A stretch of 64,000 nucleotides of DNA from Streptomyces katrae (lineage in GTDB: Bacteria; Actinomycetota; Actinomycetes; Streptomycetales; Streptomycetaceae), in contig NZ_JNZY01000018.1 in the NCBI RefSeq assembly GCF_000717655.1, positions 66,218-130,217 on the forward strand, written 5' to 3'. Each line of letters starts with the position of its first letter. The first letter of the stretch is position 1. A program made the translations under genes and the position numbers. Below the pieces are notes generated by a model that worked only from the letters and a program-made list of their open reading frames with translations, searched no databases and was not told the origin of the DNA. Positions 9,241 through 18,380 of this stretch are shown one piece after another.

Positions 9241-10871
9241 GAGCCGGCTCCCATCGCCAGGGCTGCGCCGCGGGCGATGCCGGTCCGCAGTTCCAGGGCC
9301 ACGGCCACGTCGAGTGCCTCCGGGCGGTCCCGGGCCCGCAGGTCGGCCACGGTCCAGGCGACCCGCAGCACCCGGTCCAGCCCGCGGGCGGTGAGCAGCC
9401 CGCGCTCCAGATCCCGCTCGGCCTGCGCCAGAGCCCCGGGGGCCGCCTGCCAGCGCGTGCGCAGCTCGTGCCCGGGCACCTCGGCGTTGAGTCGCCAAGG
9501 GGTGTCGGCGAGCCGGGCCGCGGCGCGGTCCCGGGCCTCGCGCACCCGGTCGGCGACGGCCACCGTGGCCTCCCCGCGGCCGCCGCGCCCCAGCAGGTCG
9601 GAGCGGGTGACCGGCTCGACCTCCACCCGCAGGTCCACCCGGTCCAGCAGCGGCCCGGACAGCCGCGCCTGGTAACGGCGGATCACCGATGCCGGGCATT
9701 CGCAGCCGGCGCCGTGCAGGGTGTGCCGCCCGCAGGGGCAGGGGTTCGCCGCGAGCACCATCAGGAATCTGGCCGGGAGCCGCACCACCCCGGCGGCCCG
9801 GGCGATGACCACGTGCCCCGATTCGAGCGGCTGGCGCAGCGCGTCCAGCGCCTTGGTGCTGAACTCGGCCGCCTCGTCCAGAAACAGCACACCCCGGTGG
9901 GCCAAGGAGACGGCCCCGGGCCGGGGCACCCCCGCTCCGCCGCCGACCAGGGACTGCATGGTCGCGGAATGGTGGGGCGCGCAGTACGGGGGCCGGGCGA
10001 CGAGCGGTTCGCCGGGCGGCAGGATCCCGGCGACCGAGTGGACGGCGGTGACCTCCAGCGAGTCCTGCCGGGAGAGCGGCGGCAGGATCCAGGGGATCCG
10101 CTCTGCCAGCATCGTCTTGCCCGCTCCCGGCGGCCCGCTGAGGAAGAGGTGGTGGCCCCCGGAGGCCGCCACTTCCAGGGCCCGGCGGGCGCCGTGCTGC
10201 CCGGCGACATCGGAGAGGTCGGGGAAGTCCGCGGCCTCGCCCTCCCCGGGCCGGCGCTGGGAGATCCCGGTGCCCAGCCCGGCACCGGGGACCACCAGCC
10301 CGGCGAGCATCGGGTCCGGCCGCCCCTGTGGGCCCGGTGCTTCCTCCTCGGGGACCTCTCCGTCGGTTAGGACGGCGATCAGCTGGCGCAGGCTGCGGAC
10401 GCCGAGCACGCAGGCGTCGGGGACGAGCATGGCCTCGGCGGCGCACTGCTGCGGCACCACCACGTTCCGGTACCCGGCATCCGCTGCGGCGAGGACCGCC
10501 GGCAAGATGCCCCGCACCGGCCGTACCCGGCCGTCCAGTCCCAGTTCCCCGATGAGCACCAGGTCGGCGATCGCAGCCGGATCGACCACCTCGGCGGCGC
10601 CCAGCACGGCCGCCGCGACGGCCAGGTCGAAGCCGGCGCCGGATTTCGGTACGGAGGCCGGGCTGAGCCCGACGGTGAGCTTCTTCTGCGGCCATGCGGC
10701 GCCCGAGTTCACCACGGCGGCCCGCACCCGGTCCCGGCTCTCGACCAGGGTCTTGTCGGGCAGCCCCACCAGGGTGAAGGCGGCGAGCCCGGGCTCCAGG
10801 TCGGCCTGGACCTCCACCACCACGCCGTCGACGCCCACCAGGGCGACCGAACAGGCTCGTGCGAAGCCCAT
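9237..10871 (-). CDS. comM: YifB/ComM-type magnesium chelatase-like AAA+ ATPase
   Basis: Hexameric helicase-like ATPase that promotes branch migration during transformation in other bacteria. The 544-residue protein begins [16 protein letters not shown] and carries an N-terminal Lon-S5-like domain. The AAA core has Walker A GPPGAGKTMLAERIP and Walker B GVLFLDEAAEF. A cysteine cluster of the family is visible (ANPCPCGRH, GCECP), as is the C-terminal Mg-chelatase domain. The gene sits in a yraN-comM-dprA operon. Start and stop codons overlap at both ends (TGATG with yraN, ATGA with dprA). Confidence 0.94.
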   Translation of the reverse strand: MGFARACSVALVGVDGVVVEVQADLEPGLAAFTLVGLPDKTLVESRDRVRAAVVNSGAAWPQKKLTVGLSPASVPKSGAGFDLAVAAAVLGAAEVVDPAAIADLVLIGELGLDGRVRPVRGILPAVLAAADAGYRNVVVPQQCAAEAMLVPDACVLGVRSLRQLIAVLTDGEVPEEEAPGPQGRPDPMLAGLVVPGAGLGTGISQRRPGEGEAADFPDLSDVAGQHGARRALEVAASGGHHLFLSGPPGAGKTMLAERIPWILPPLSRQDSLEVTAVHSVAGILPPGEPLVARPPYCAPHHSATMQSLVGGGAGVPRPGAVSLAHRGVLFLDEAAEFSTKALDALRQPLESGHVVIARAAGVVRLPARFLMVLAANPCPCGRHTLHGAGCECPASVIRRYQARLSGPLLDRVDLRVEVEPVTRSDLLGRGGRGEATVAVADRVREARDRAAARLADTPWRLNAEVPGHELRTRWQAAPGALAQAERDLERGLLTARGLDRVLRVAWTVADLRARDRPEALDVAVALELRTGIARGAALAMGAGS

Positions 10872-11242
10872 CACGCCACCCCCCGGACGTGCTCCACCAC
10901 GGGCGCACCGCGCCGCGGCAGCAGGACTCCCACGAGGTCGATGCGCACCCCGCCCGGGGGCGGTCCGCCGTGGTCGGCGAGCCATCGGCCGGCGAGCCGG
11001 CGCAATCCCTCGGCCTTGCCGGGGCGGACGGCGGCCATGGGATGTTCGAACTCACCCGACCGGCGGGTCTTGACCTCGCACACGACGAGGGCGTCCCCGT
11101 CCCGCGCGACGATGTCGATCTCCCCGCTGCGGCACCGCCAGTTCCGCGCGATCACGGTCATCCCGGCCTCGGCCAGCCGCCGCGCCGCGAGCTCCTCGCC
11201 GTACCGCCCCAATGCCTGCTGTGCCACGCCCTTCGCGTTCAT
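10871..11242 (-). CDS. UPF0102 family protein YraN (predicted endonuclease fold)
   Basis: A 123-residue protein with the family core [17 protein letters not shown] and [22 protein letters not shown]. The latter is the PD-(D/E)xK-like pattern (E-D-ExK). The family is found next to comM/dprA in many bacteria, but its biochemical role is poorly known. It overlaps the comM start by one base (TGATG). The ATG at 11242 gives the standard family length. Confidence 0.88.
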   Translation of the reverse strand: MNAKGVAQQALGRYGEELAARRLAEAGMTVIARNWRCRSGEIDIVARDGDALVVCEVKTRRSGEFEHPMAAVRPGKAEGLRRLAGRWLADHGGPPPGGVRIDLVGVLLPRRGAPVVEHVRGVA

Positions 11243-11351
11243 CCGGCACCACCTCCGGCACCGACGGTCCCGCGCCCCCGCCCACCTTGTGGATCTTGGT
11301 GGACAACCCGGCCGTTGTGGACAACCCCGTCACCCTCCCGGGTGAGGGGAA

Positions 11352-11660
11352 TCAGCTGCCGGGCAGTTCGAGGTCGCTCTTGTTGAGCTCCTCGATGTTC
11401 ACGTCCTTGAAGGTCAGCACCCGCACCTGCTTGACGAAACGCGCAGGCCGGTACATGTCCCACACCCAGGCGTCGGCCATCGTGACCTCGAAGAACACCT
11501 CCCCCTGGACCGAGTGCACCTGCATCTCGTAGTCGTTCGTGAGGTAGAACCGACGTTCGGTCTCGATCACGTACTTGAACAGCCCGACGACGTCGCGGTA
11601 CTCGCGATAGAGCTTCAGCTCCATCTCGGTCTCGTACTTCTCGAGGTCCTCGGCGCTCAT
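11352..11660 (-). CDS. DUF2469 family protein
   Basis: Small conserved actinobacterial protein of 102 residues (MSAEDLEKYETEMELKLYRE to KSDLELPGS), acidic and rich in aromatic residues. No function is established that I know of. It is commonly located upstream of yraN-comM-dprA, as here, and is nearly invariant in sequence between species. The ATG at 11660 has GGGGAAC upstream. The gap to yraN (about 110 bases) contains two copies of GTGGACAACCC and a small TCACCC/GGGTGA hairpin. Confidence 0.85.
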   Translation of the reverse strand: MSAEDLEKYETEMELKLYREYRDVVGLFKYVIETERRFYLTNDYEMQVHSVQGEVFFEVTMADAWVWDMYRPARFVKQVRVLTFKDVNIEELNKSDLELPGS

Positions 11661-11715
11661 GGCATGTTCCCCTTCAGCCGTGCGTCCCCCTATTGTGCGC
11701 CAGGCCCGTGCGCCC

Positions 11716-12222
11716 CTAAACGATTTCCGGGGCCAGGGCCACCGGCGCACCCGGAGGACCGTCGTCGAGCAGCGTACGGAGCAGCTCGGCGAGTCTGGTC
11801 GGGTACACCGTCTCATGGGCCGCGAGAAGTTCCTCGGAGGTCCACCACCTGGCACCGGCGACGCTGCGCCGCTCCAGCTCGGTGAGCCCGCCCATTTCGG
11901 TCCGCGTCTGGGCGGTCCGGGCCAGGTAGTACCACTCGTCCTGCTCCCAGCGCCGCCCGTCGAACGGGAAGGAGCAGTACCGGTGCCACAGCACCGGCCC
12001 CAGTTCCACCTCGGTGATGCCGGTCTCCTCGGCGAGCTCCCGCAGCGCGGCCTGCTCCCGGGTCTCGGCGCCCTCGAGCCCGCCGCCCGGGGTGAACCAC
12101 CACTGGTCGGCCGGGTCGTCCGGCTCGAAGCCGTGCAGCAGCAGGATCCGGTCCGCGGGGTCCAGCAGGATCACCCGTGACACCTTGCGGGGGCCGTGTC
12201 CGGCGGCCGCGTCAGCGGGCAC
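11716..12222 (-). CDS. Nudix hydrolase
   Basis: Hydrolase for nucleoside diphosphates linked to another moiety. Substrate unknown. The 168-residue protein has an intact Nudix box (GGGLEGAETREQAALREL followed by AEETGI), matching Gx5Ex7REUxEExGU. It overlaps the end of sipZ by 11 bases and is in the same orientation, so it is probably translated from the same mRNA as the signal peptidase cluster. Confidence 0.9.
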   Translation of the reverse strand: MPADAAAGHGPRKVSRVILLDPADRILLLHGFEPDDPADQWWFTPGGGLEGAETREQAALRELAEETGITEVELGPVLWHRYCSFPFDGRRWEQDEWYYLARTAQTRTEMGGLTELERRSVAGARWWTSEELLAAHETVYPTRLAELLRTLLDDGPPGAPVALAPEIV

Positions 12223-13021
12223 CGGCCGGCTCCCGCCGCCGCCCGCGCCCCAGGACCCGTACGACGGGTCCGTACGCGGCCCCCAGCACCACCAGGGCGG
12301 CTCCGGCCAGCACCGCGGCCAGCTGGAGGCGCAGCGGCCCCGGCTGCGAGGTTCCGCCGGGCAGCGAGGCGTACGTGCCGGGCCGCTCGAGCATCGTCAT
12401 CGAGGGCCAGGCGAGGGCGTCGACCCGGGCGTGGACCGCCGAGCGGGCCACGGTGCCCTGGCCGGCCTCCTGGAGGTGGGCGCGGGAGTCGAGCGAGGCG
12501 GACCGCCGGTCGCCCAGCAGGAAGAGGTTGCCCTCGGGCACGGTCACCTCGAACGGCGTGTCGGAGGCCACGCCCAAGCCGGTGCCGGTGCCCGTGCCCG
12601 CGGCAGCGCCCGCCTCTGGCTTGGTGTGCTCGATGTAGGGCTCGTCGAGCTCCTTGCCGTTCACCGTGAGCCGCCCGCCCTCGCCGCAGCACTTCACGGT
12701 GTCGCCGCCGATGCCGACGACCCGCTTGACCATGGGCGAGTCACTCCACATGGAATCAGTGAACACGACCACGTCTCCGCGCCGCACCTCACCGCCGTCG
12801 ATCCGCTGTGCGAGCACCCGGTCGCCCGGGTTCACCGTCGGCATCATCGAGTCGGTCGGCACCGTGTACGGCTGGTAGACGAGCGCCCCCCACACGAAGG
12901 CGCCCAGGAAGAGCACAAAGCCGACGGCCACGGCGACTCCCGACAGCACATGGCCGAGACCGCCGCGGCCGTCCTTGCCACCGCGTATTCCTTCGGTACC
13001 GCTTTCCTGCGTTCCGCCCAT
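12212..13021 (-). CDS. sipZ: Type I signal peptidase (fourth of four tandem genes, SipZ-like)
   Basis: Membrane serine protease that removes signal peptides after Sec or Tat export. The protein is 269 residues. There is one N-terminal membrane segment (VAVAVGFVLFLGAFVWGALV). The catalytic Ser sits in VPTDSMMPT and the catalytic Lys in MVKRVVGIGGDTV. The later box is FLLGDRRSASLDSR, an SDSR-type motif. A second hydrophobic segment at the C-terminus (LAAVLAGAALVVLGAAYG) is a feature of the multi-spanning Streptomyces enzymes. The ATG at 13021 is chosen because the earlier reading frame has no family similarity. Confidence 0.93.
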   Translation of the reverse strand: MGGTQESGTEGIRGGKDGRGGLGHVLSGVAVAVGFVLFLGAFVWGALVYQPYTVPTDSMMPTVNPGDRVLAQRIDGGEVRRGDVVVFTDSMWSDSPMVKRVVGIGGDTVKCCGEGGRLTVNGKELDEPYIEHTKPEAGAAAGTGTGTGLGVASDTPFEVTVPEGNLFLLGDRRSASLDSRAHLQEAGQGTVARSAVHARVDALAWPSMTMLERPGTYASLPGGTSQPGPLRLQLAAVLAGAALVVLGAAYGPVVRVLGRGRRREPAGAR

Positions 13022-13065
13022 TGCAGCGCCCCCACACTTCCGGGATCGACGACCTGGGCGGCACC

Positions 13066-13974
13066 CTACCTGCCGGTAGTCCCGCTGGTCAGCCTCCGCC
13101 GGCGCCACATCACGACGGGAACCGCACCGACGAGGCCCAGCGCGGCCGGGCCGAGCCCGACCGGCGCGAGACCGGCGGCCCCGAGACCCAGCGCGGTCGC
13201 CTTGGTCTGGTTCCCGATGCCCGGCTGGTCGAACGTGTCCGGGATGGGCAGGGTCGCCCAGCGGGTGATCGGCCACGCCACCACCACGGCCCGCCCGACG
13301 ACCTTGTCGACCGGTACGAAGCCCTGGGTGGAGTCCTGCATGTGGTAGCGGGAGTCCTGCGAGTTCTGCCGGTGGTCGCCCATCACCCAGATCTTGCCCT
13401 TGGGCACGGTGAGCGGGCCGAACGGGGCATCGTCGCACGCGCTGTTGCCGGGGTAGATGTACGGCTCGTCCAGCGCCTTGCCGTTGACGACTACCGGCCC
13501 CCCCTTCTTGCACTCGACCGTGTCACCGCCGATGGCGATGGTCCGCTTGATCAGGTCCTTCTCGGCCGCGTCCGGCATCAGGCCGATCTTGCTGAGGACC
13601 TGCTGCGCGAAGTTGGGCTCCGGGGTGGGCTCGCCGGCCAGCCAGCTCGCGGGGTCGTGGAAGACCACGACCTCCCCGCGCTCGGGCTCGGAACCGAACC
13701 ACGGGGTCAGCTTGTCGACGAGCACCCGGTCGCCGCGCTGCAGGGTGTTCTGCATCGAGTCGGACGGGATCGAGAACGCCTGCACCAGGAAGGTCTTGAT
13801 CAGCAGGGCCAGCAGCAGGGCGATGCCGATGAGGAGCGGGAGCTCCTTCCAGAACGAGCGGTGCGGGCGCGCCTCGGCACCACCGTCCTCGGCCTCGCGC
13901 TCGGCTTCGTCCGGCCGCTCCTCGCCTTCGTCGCGTCCGGATCGCGCGCCTACTGCCACATCCCCCACATCCAC
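13066..13974 (-). CDS. sipY: Type I signal peptidase (third of four tandem genes, SipY-like)
   Basis: Main-type signal peptidase of 302 residues. Charged cytoplasmic N-terminus (about 45 residues), then a membrane segment LLIGIALLLALLIKTFLVQA. The catalytic Ser is in IPSDSMQNTL and the Lys in DLIKRTIAIGGDTV. The GDHRQNSQDSR box is intact. A C-terminal hydrophobic stretch (ALGLGAAGLAPVGLG) suggests a second anchor. In S. lividans, SipY is described as the major enzyme for extracellular protein processing. The name here rests on cluster position and that memory. Confidence 0.93.
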   Translation of the reverse strand: MDVGDVAVGARSGRDEGEERPDEAEREAEDGGAEARPHRSFWKELPLLIGIALLLALLIKTFLVQAFSIPSDSMQNTLQRGDRVLVDKLTPWFGSEPERGEVVVFHDPASWLAGEPTPEPNFAQQVLSKIGLMPDAAEKDLIKRTIAIGGDTVECKKGGPVVVNGKALDEPYIYPGNSACDDAPFGPLTVPKGKIWVMGDHRQNSQDSRYHMQDSTQGFVPVDKVVGRAVVVAWPITRWATLPIPDTFDQPGIGNQTKATALGLGAAGLAPVGLGPAALGLVGAVPVVMWRRRRLTSGTTGR

Positions 13975-14072
13975 TCCTCACTCGCAAGTCGCCGCCCGCG
14001 CCGAATCGGTGACGGGCCCTCCCCTCCCTTAACGAGCGGGAGTTCCCTAAGGCGCGGGAGACCGAGGACACA

Positions 14073-14936
14073 CTATGCGAACGGCGGCGGACGACGGCGC
14101 CCCCGGCGGCCGCGTCGCCCGCTCGGTGCCGGATCGGGCACCGAGCGGAAGGTCGCGGGCTGTTCGAGCTTGCGCCAGTGGTCGAACGGCCACGCGATGA
14201 CGACGGCCCGCCCCACGACGCCCTCCTCGCCGATGGTGCCGTCGAAGGCCTCGTCGAGGTGGTAGCGGGAGTCGGCGGAATTCGCCCGGTGATCGCCCAT
14301 GACGAAGAGCCGCCCCGGGGGCACCTGCACCTCGAACCTGATTTCGGACGGGGCGTTGCCCGGGCTCACGTACGGCTCATCGAGCGCCGCGCCGTTGACG
14401 GTGACGCGTCCCTTGGCGTCGCAGCACACGACGGTGTCGCCGCCGACGCCGATGACCCGCTTGATCAGGTCCTGTTCGTCGGCGGACGGCAGCAGGCCGA
14501 TGAAGGTCAGCGTCTCCTTGATCTGCTTGACGCCGACCGGGTCCTCGGGCGGGAGCGCGGCTTCGCCCTTGAGCCACCCGCCGGGGTCCTTGAAGACCAC
14601 GACGTCGCCGCGCTCGACCTTGGAGCCGAACCACGGGGTCAGCTTGTCGACCAGCACCCGGTCCCCGATCCGGATCGTCTGCTCCATGGACCCGGACGGG
14701 ATGAAGAAGGCCTGCACGAGGAAGGTCTTGAGGACGAGCGCTATGCACAGCGCCACGATGATCAGCACCGGCACCTCGCCCACCCGGCGGGTCCGTCTGC
14801 GCCGCTTGACCCGGCGGGCCAGCCGGCGCCGTTCGGCTCGGCCGCCGCCCCCGGCCGCCGCGGGGACCGGCTCGGGCTCCGGATCCGGCTCCGGCTCGGG
14901 GACCCGGCCGCCTCTGGGGCGCCCCCGGCTACCCAT
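14073..14936 (-). CDS. sipX: Type I signal peptidase (second of four tandem genes, SipX-like)
   Basis: Signal peptidase of 287 residues with a long basic, Arg-rich cytoplasmic N-terminus. One membrane segment follows (VPVLIIVALCIALVLKTFLV). The catalytic Ser is in IPSGSMEQTI and the Lys in DLIKRVIGVGGDTV, and the GDHRANSADSR box is present. The tail is Arg/Pro-rich without a clear second anchor. The start lies inside the end of sipW, with an 8-base overlap in another frame, which indicates coupled expression. Confidence 0.93.
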   Translation of the reverse strand: MGSRGRPRGGRVPEPEPDPEPEPVPAAAGGGGRAERRRLARRVKRRRRTRRVGEVPVLIIVALCIALVLKTFLVQAFFIPSGSMEQTIRIGDRVLVDKLTPWFGSKVERGDVVVFKDPGGWLKGEAALPPEDPVGVKQIKETLTFIGLLPSADEQDLIKRVIGVGGDTVVCCDAKGRVTVNGAALDEPYVSPGNAPSEIRFEVQVPPGRLFVMGDHRANSADSRYHLDEAFDGTIGEEGVVGRAVVIAWPFDHWRKLEQPATFRSVPDPAPSGRRGRRGRRRPPPFA

Positions 14937-15690
14937 GACCGCCGCCGGAGGACGGTGTCGCCGCAGGCGGCGATCCCCAGCGCGAAACCGGCCAGCCGAT
15001 CCAGTCGGCCCGTCCGATCACCTTCTCCACCGGCACCATCCCCCCGCCCGGCTCCCCCAGGTGGTCCCGGGAGTCCCGGGACTGGGAACGATGATCACCC
15101 ATGACCCACAGGGTCCCAAGGGGCACGACGATCCGGAAGGGCACCCTCGAGGGCGTCTCGCCGGGATACAGGTACGGCTCCTGCAGCGGGACGCCGTTCA
15201 CCTTGATCCGCCCGCCTGCGTCGCAGCACACCACGTCGTCGCCGCCGACGCCCACGACCCGCTTCACGAAGTCGGTCTCGGACGGCTCGCCGATCCCGAG
15301 TGCGGAGGCCGCGCCGTGCAGGGCCTCGCCGATCGGGTTGCCATCGGCGCGCTCCTGAACGAAAGAACCCGTGCCGTCGAAAACCACCACGTCCCCTCGC
15401 TTCGGCCGGTCGCCGAAACGGTACGCCAGCTTGTTGACCAGCACCCGGTCCCCGACCTGGAGCGTCGGCTCCATCGACCGGCTCGGGATCAGGAACGGCT
15501 GCACGACGAAGTTGCTGATCAGCAGCAGGAACGTCGTGCAGAGCACGCCGAGCACCCCGGCCCGCGGCCAGGTCAGGAAAGCGCGCCACCCGGGACGCGC
15601 ACGGCGCCCCCGCCACGCAAAACGCGGCCGCCCCTCCCCCGTTTCGGGGGAGGAGTGGCCGCGCTGTGTGAGCTCTGCTTCGGTGTCCAT
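14929..15690 (-). CDS. sipW: Type I signal peptidase (first of four tandem genes, SipW-like)
   Basis: Signal peptidase of 253 residues. Membrane segment AGVLGVLCTTFLLLISNFVV, catalytic Ser in IPSRSMEPTL, Lys in DFVKRVVGVGGDDV, and box GDHRSQSRDSR. It lies 44 bases after rplS, as in other Streptomyces. Codons 10-23 overlap a terminator-like hairpin followed by TTTT on the transcribed strand (15619-15662). This raises the question whether the start is further downstream or whether rplS read-through feeds the cluster. Confidence 0.92.
   Translation of the reverse strand: MDTEAELTQRGHSSPETGEGRPRFAWRGRRARPGWRAFLTWPRAGVLGVLCTTFLLLISNFVVQPFLIPSRSMEPTLQVGDRVLVNKLAYRFGDRPKRGDVVVFDGTGSFVQERADGNPIGEALHGAASALGIGEPSETDFVKRVVGVGGDDVVCCDAGGRIKVNGVPLQEPYLYPGETPSRVPFRIVVPLGTLWVMGDHRSQSRDSRDHLGEPGGGMVPVEKVIGRADWIGWPVSRWGSPPAATPSSGGGHG
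15619..15662 (-). terminator. Intrinsic-terminator-like hairpin inside the 5' end of sipW
   Basis: On the minus strand an 18-bp stem with one mismatch and one wobble pair (outer GCGGCC/GGCCGC, inner CCTCCCCCG/CGGGGGAGG) closes a 3-nt loop. One G and then four U follow. This is the clearest intrinsic terminator shape in the window, located about 70-115 bases past the rplS stop, so it probably ends the rpsP-rplS transcript. Confidence 0.65.
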
Positions 15691-15734
15691 CGGTGGCGAG
15701 CCTATCCGGCCGCCCCGGGGACCCGGAGAGGAGA

Positions 15735-16085
15735 TCAGCGGTCGCGCTTCTCCTTGATCTTCGCGGCCTTGCCGCGGAGCTCACGGAGGAAGTACAGCTT
15801 GGCGCGACGCACGTCACCGCGGGTGACGAGCTCGATCTTCTCGAAGATCGGGGAGTTCACCGGGAAGGTGCGCTCCACGCCGACGCTGAAGGAGACCTTG
15901 CGAACGGTGAAGGTCTCGGAGACGCCAGAGCCCTGGCGACGGATGACAACGCCCTTGAACTGCTGGATACGGGAGCGGTTGCCCTCGATGACGCGGACGT
16001 GCACGTTGATCGTGTCACCCGGGCGGAAGGCCGGGACGTCGGAGCGGATCGAGGCGGCGTTGACGCCATCGAGCAGGTGAGACAT
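15735..16085 (-). CDS. rplS: 50S ribosomal protein L19
   Basis: Large-subunit protein at the 30S-50S interface. The 116-residue sequence starts [18 protein letters not shown] and shows the conserved [19 protein letters not shown] and the C-terminal [13 protein letters not shown]. The ATG at 16085 gives the family length. An upstream ATG at 16163 would add an unconserved tail. It is the last gene of the rpsP-khpA-rimM-trmD-rplS group, and 133 bases separate it from trmD. Confidence 0.97.
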   Translation of the reverse strand: MSHLLDGVNAASIRSDVPAFRPGDTINVHVRVIEGNRSRIQQFKGVVIRRQGSGVSETFTVRKVSFSVGVERTFPVNSPIFEKIELVTRGDVRRAKLYFLRELRGKAAKIKEKRDR

Positions 16086-16218
16086 GTTCTTCGTCTGCTT
16101 TCTTCGCACGACGCCACAGGCCGCCGGTGCGGATTTCCGTAGAGAATTCGGGAGCCGGGTCACTCGGCGGACGACTGTCCCCCTGTGGCAGGGGCGCTCG
16201 CGAGCACACAGCAGCCGC

Positions 16219-17040
16219 CTATTCTTCCACGGCCTGCGGCCTACGCCAAAATCGGCCGTCGGCGTCCGGCCGCCAGCCCAGGATGCTCAGTGTCTCGCGG
16301 TCCTTCTTGTCGAAGGCGGAGGCCTCGCAGCGCTCGATCAGGTCGGGGCGGTTCTGCGCGGTCCTGCGGAACGCCTCGTCCCGGCGCCAGCGGGCGATCT
16401 TCCCGTGGTGGCCGCTGAGCAGCACGTCGGGGATGCCCCGGCCGCGCCACTGCGGGGGCTTCGTGTAGACCGGCCCCTCCAGCAGGTTCTCCATCTCGCC
16501 GGGCGCGAAGGAGTCGTCGCGGTGCGATTCGGCGTTGCCGAGCACCCCGGGGAGCAGTCGGGCCACGGCCTCGGTGACCACCAGGACGGCTGCCTCGCCG
16601 CCCGCCAGCACGTAGTCGCCGATGGAGACCTCGTAGACCGGCATCCGCGTGGCGTACTCGTCCATGACCCGGCGGTCGATGCCCTCGTACCGGGCCGGCG
16701 TGAAGATCAGCCAGGGCCGCTCGGAGAGCTCGACGGCCAGTTCCTGGGTGAACGGGCGGCCGCTGGGAGTGGGGACGACCATGACCGGCCCGCGCGCACC
16801 GGACTCGTACCCGTCGGCCAGCGCCTCGTCGAGGGCCTCGCCCCACGGCTCGGTCTTCATGACCATGCCGGGACCGCCGCCGTACGGGGTGTCGTCGACG
16901 GTGTTGTGCCGGTCGTACGTCCAGTCCCGCAGGTCGTGGACGTGTACGTCGAGCTGCCCGCGGGCCCGCGCCTTGCCGACGAGGGAGACGTTCAGCGGCT
17001 CCAGGTACTCGGGGAAGATCGTGACGACGTCGAGGCGCAT
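16219..17040 (-). CDS. trmD: tRNA (guanine-N1-)-methyltransferase TrmD
   Basis: SPOUT-class enzyme that methylates G37 of tRNAs and so prevents +1 frameshifts. The 273-residue protein starts [16 protein letters not shown]. The knotted SAM site is visible in [19 protein letters not shown] and the conserved catalytic region in [14 protein letters not shown]. The start overlaps the rimM stop by one base (TGATG), so the two are translationally coupled. Confidence 0.97.
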   Translation of the reverse strand: MRLDVVTIFPEYLEPLNVSLVGKARARGQLDVHVHDLRDWTYDRHNTVDDTPYGGGPGMVMKTEPWGEALDEALADGYESGARGPVMVVPTPSGRPFTQELAVELSERPWLIFTPARYEGIDRRVMDEYATRMPVYEVSIGDYVLAGGEAAVLVVTEAVARLLPGVLGNAESHRDDSFAPGEMENLLEGPVYTKPPQWRGRGIPDVLLSGHHGKIARWRRDEAFRRTAQNRPDLIERCEASAFDKKDRETLSILGWRPDADGRFWRRPQAVEE

Positions 17041-17603
17041 CAGGCTTCTTCCCCGGCCTCGGCCCCGTTGTCGCGCGCGGAGACGATTTCGGCGCGGTCG
17101 TCGATCAGTCCGGGCGGCGGGGTGATGACACAGCGCTGCTCCTCGAGGTCGATCTCGGCGACGATCTCCTCGACGAAGGGGATCATCACCTCGGTGCCGT
17201 CGGGGCGCTCGACGATGAAGAGGTCCTGCGAGGGCAGGTGGGAGATCTCGGTGATCCGGCCGATCTCGGTACCGTCCTCCAGCACCACGTCCAGGTCCAT
17301 CAGCTGGTGGTCGTAGTACTCGTCTTCTTCCTCGGGGAGCTCCGCCGGGTCCACCTCGGCGATGAGCAGGATGTTGCGCAGCGCCTCGGCGCCGGTGCGG
17401 TCCTTGACACCGGCGAAGCGGAGCAGCAGCCTCCCGCTGTGCACGCGGCCCGTCTCGATGGTCAGCGGACCCGCCGTCGCCGGCTCGGTCCGCAGAACGG
17501 CACCGGGCGAGAGCCGCAGCTCCGGCTCGTCGGTCCGCACCTCGACGGTGACCTCACCCTTGATCCCGTGGGCGCGGCCGATCCGCGCAACAACCAGCTC
17601 CAC
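17040..17603 (-). CDS. rimM: 16S rRNA processing protein RimM
   Basis: Maturation factor for the 30S subunit head that binds S19. The 187-residue protein has an N-terminal RimM domain ([20 protein letters not shown]) and a C-terminal PRC-barrel ([24 protein letters not shown]). The start is a GTG at 17603 with AGGAGAGAGACA upstream. The open frame extends further but without similarity. A hairpin at 17628-17665 separates it from khpA. Confidence 0.95.
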   Translation of the reverse strand: MELVVARIGRAHGIKGEVTVEVRTDEPELRLSPGAVLRTEPATAGPLTIETGRVHSGRLLLRFAGVKDRTGAEALRNILLIAEVDPAELPEEEDEYYDHQLMDLDVVLEDGTEIGRITEISHLPSQDLFIVERPDGTEVMIPFVEEIVAEIDLEEQRCVITPPPGLIDDRAEIVSARDNGAEAGEEA

Positions 17604-17627
17604 TGTCTCTCTCCTGTTCAGACGACG

Positions 17628-17665
17628 ACGGGCCGGGGTGGGCACGAATGCCCTCCCCGGCCCGT
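17628..17665 (-). terminator. Hairpin between khpA and rimM
   Basis: An 11-bp outer stem (ACGGGCCGGGG with CCCCGGCCCGT), a T-T mismatch and a 4-bp inner stem (GGGC/GCCC) close a 6-nt loop. It lies just 5' of the rimM ribosome binding site. It may be an attenuator or processing site that sets rimM-trmD levels below the ribosomal proteins. Confidence 0.5.
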
Positions 17666-17697
17666 GCCGGTGATTCACGTTCTCAATGAACCAAGTC

Positions 17698-17937
17698 TCA
17701 GCGGACCTGGTCCACGTCGACGAGGTCGACGCGGATCCCCCGGCCGCCGATGGCGCCCACGACGGTACGCAGGGCACGCGCGGTGCGGCCGTTGCGGCCG
17801 ATCACCTTCCCGAGGTCGTCCGGGTGAACCCGGACCTCGAGCACCTGCCCGCGACGCAGGTTGCGCGAGGCGACCTGCACTTCGTCGGGGTTGTCCACAA
17901 TGCCCTTTACGAGGTGCTCAAGAGCCTCCTCGAGCAT
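17698..17937 (-). CDS. khpA: KH-domain RNA-binding protein KhpA
   Basis: A 79-residue protein made of one KH domain. [14 protein letters not shown] is followed by the nucleic-acid-binding loop in [16 protein letters not shown] (GxxG as GRNG). Family members bind RNA, and in Gram-positive bacteria the KhpA-KhpB pair affects cell elongation. It lies 2 bases from rpsP, and this gene pair is conserved widely. Confidence 0.93.
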   Translation of the reverse strand: MLEEALEHLVKGIVDNPDEVQVASRNLRRGQVLEVRVHPDDLGKVIGRNGRTARALRTVVGAIGGRGIRVDLVDVDQVR

Positions 17938-17939
17938 GC

Positions 17940-18380
17940 TCAGGCCTCGGTCGACTCGGCGGCGGCCTCAGCCTCGTCCGCCTTCTTGTCGGCCTTCTTC
18001 GCCTTCTGCGTGATGGCCTCGCCCTTGGTCTCGCCGATGCCCTCGAGGGCCTTGGCGAACTCGTCGAAGGAGCGGCGCTTGCTCTCCTTCGTCTCCGGCT
18101 GCAGCAGCGGCGCGGGGGCCGGGAGGCCCTTGTGCGCCTGCCAGTCACCGGTCAGCTTCAGGATGGCGAGCACAGCCTCGGTGGGCTGGGCGCCGACGGA
18201 CAGCCAGTACTGCGCACGCTCGGCGTTGACCTCGATGCGCGACGGGTTGTACGTCGGGTGGTACAGACCGATCTCCTCGATCGCACGACCATCGCGGCGG
18301 GTGCGCGAGTCGGCGACGACGATGCGGTAGTGCGGCTGGCGAATCTTGCCGAGGCGCTTGAGCTTGATCTTGACTGCCAC
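17940..18380 (-). CDS. rpsP: 30S ribosomal protein S16
   Basis: Small-subunit assembly protein. The N-terminal 85 residues match S16 ([35 protein letters not shown]). A C-terminal extension of about 60 residues, rich in Lys, Ala and Glu, follows, as in other actinobacteria. The GTG at 18380 gives the conserved start, with AGGAG 11 bases upstream. The longer frame from 18419 is not conserved. It is the first gene of the rpsP-rplS group. Its promoter lies in the 200 bases upstream, where I see no other gene. Confidence 0.96.
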   Translation of the reverse strand: MAVKIKLKRLGKIRQPHYRIVVADSRTRRDGRAIEEIGLYHPTYNPSRIEVNAERAQYWLSVGAQPTEAVLAILKLTGDWQAHKGLPAPAPLLQPETKESKRRSFDEFAKALEGIGETKGEAITQKAKKADKKADEAEAAAESTEA

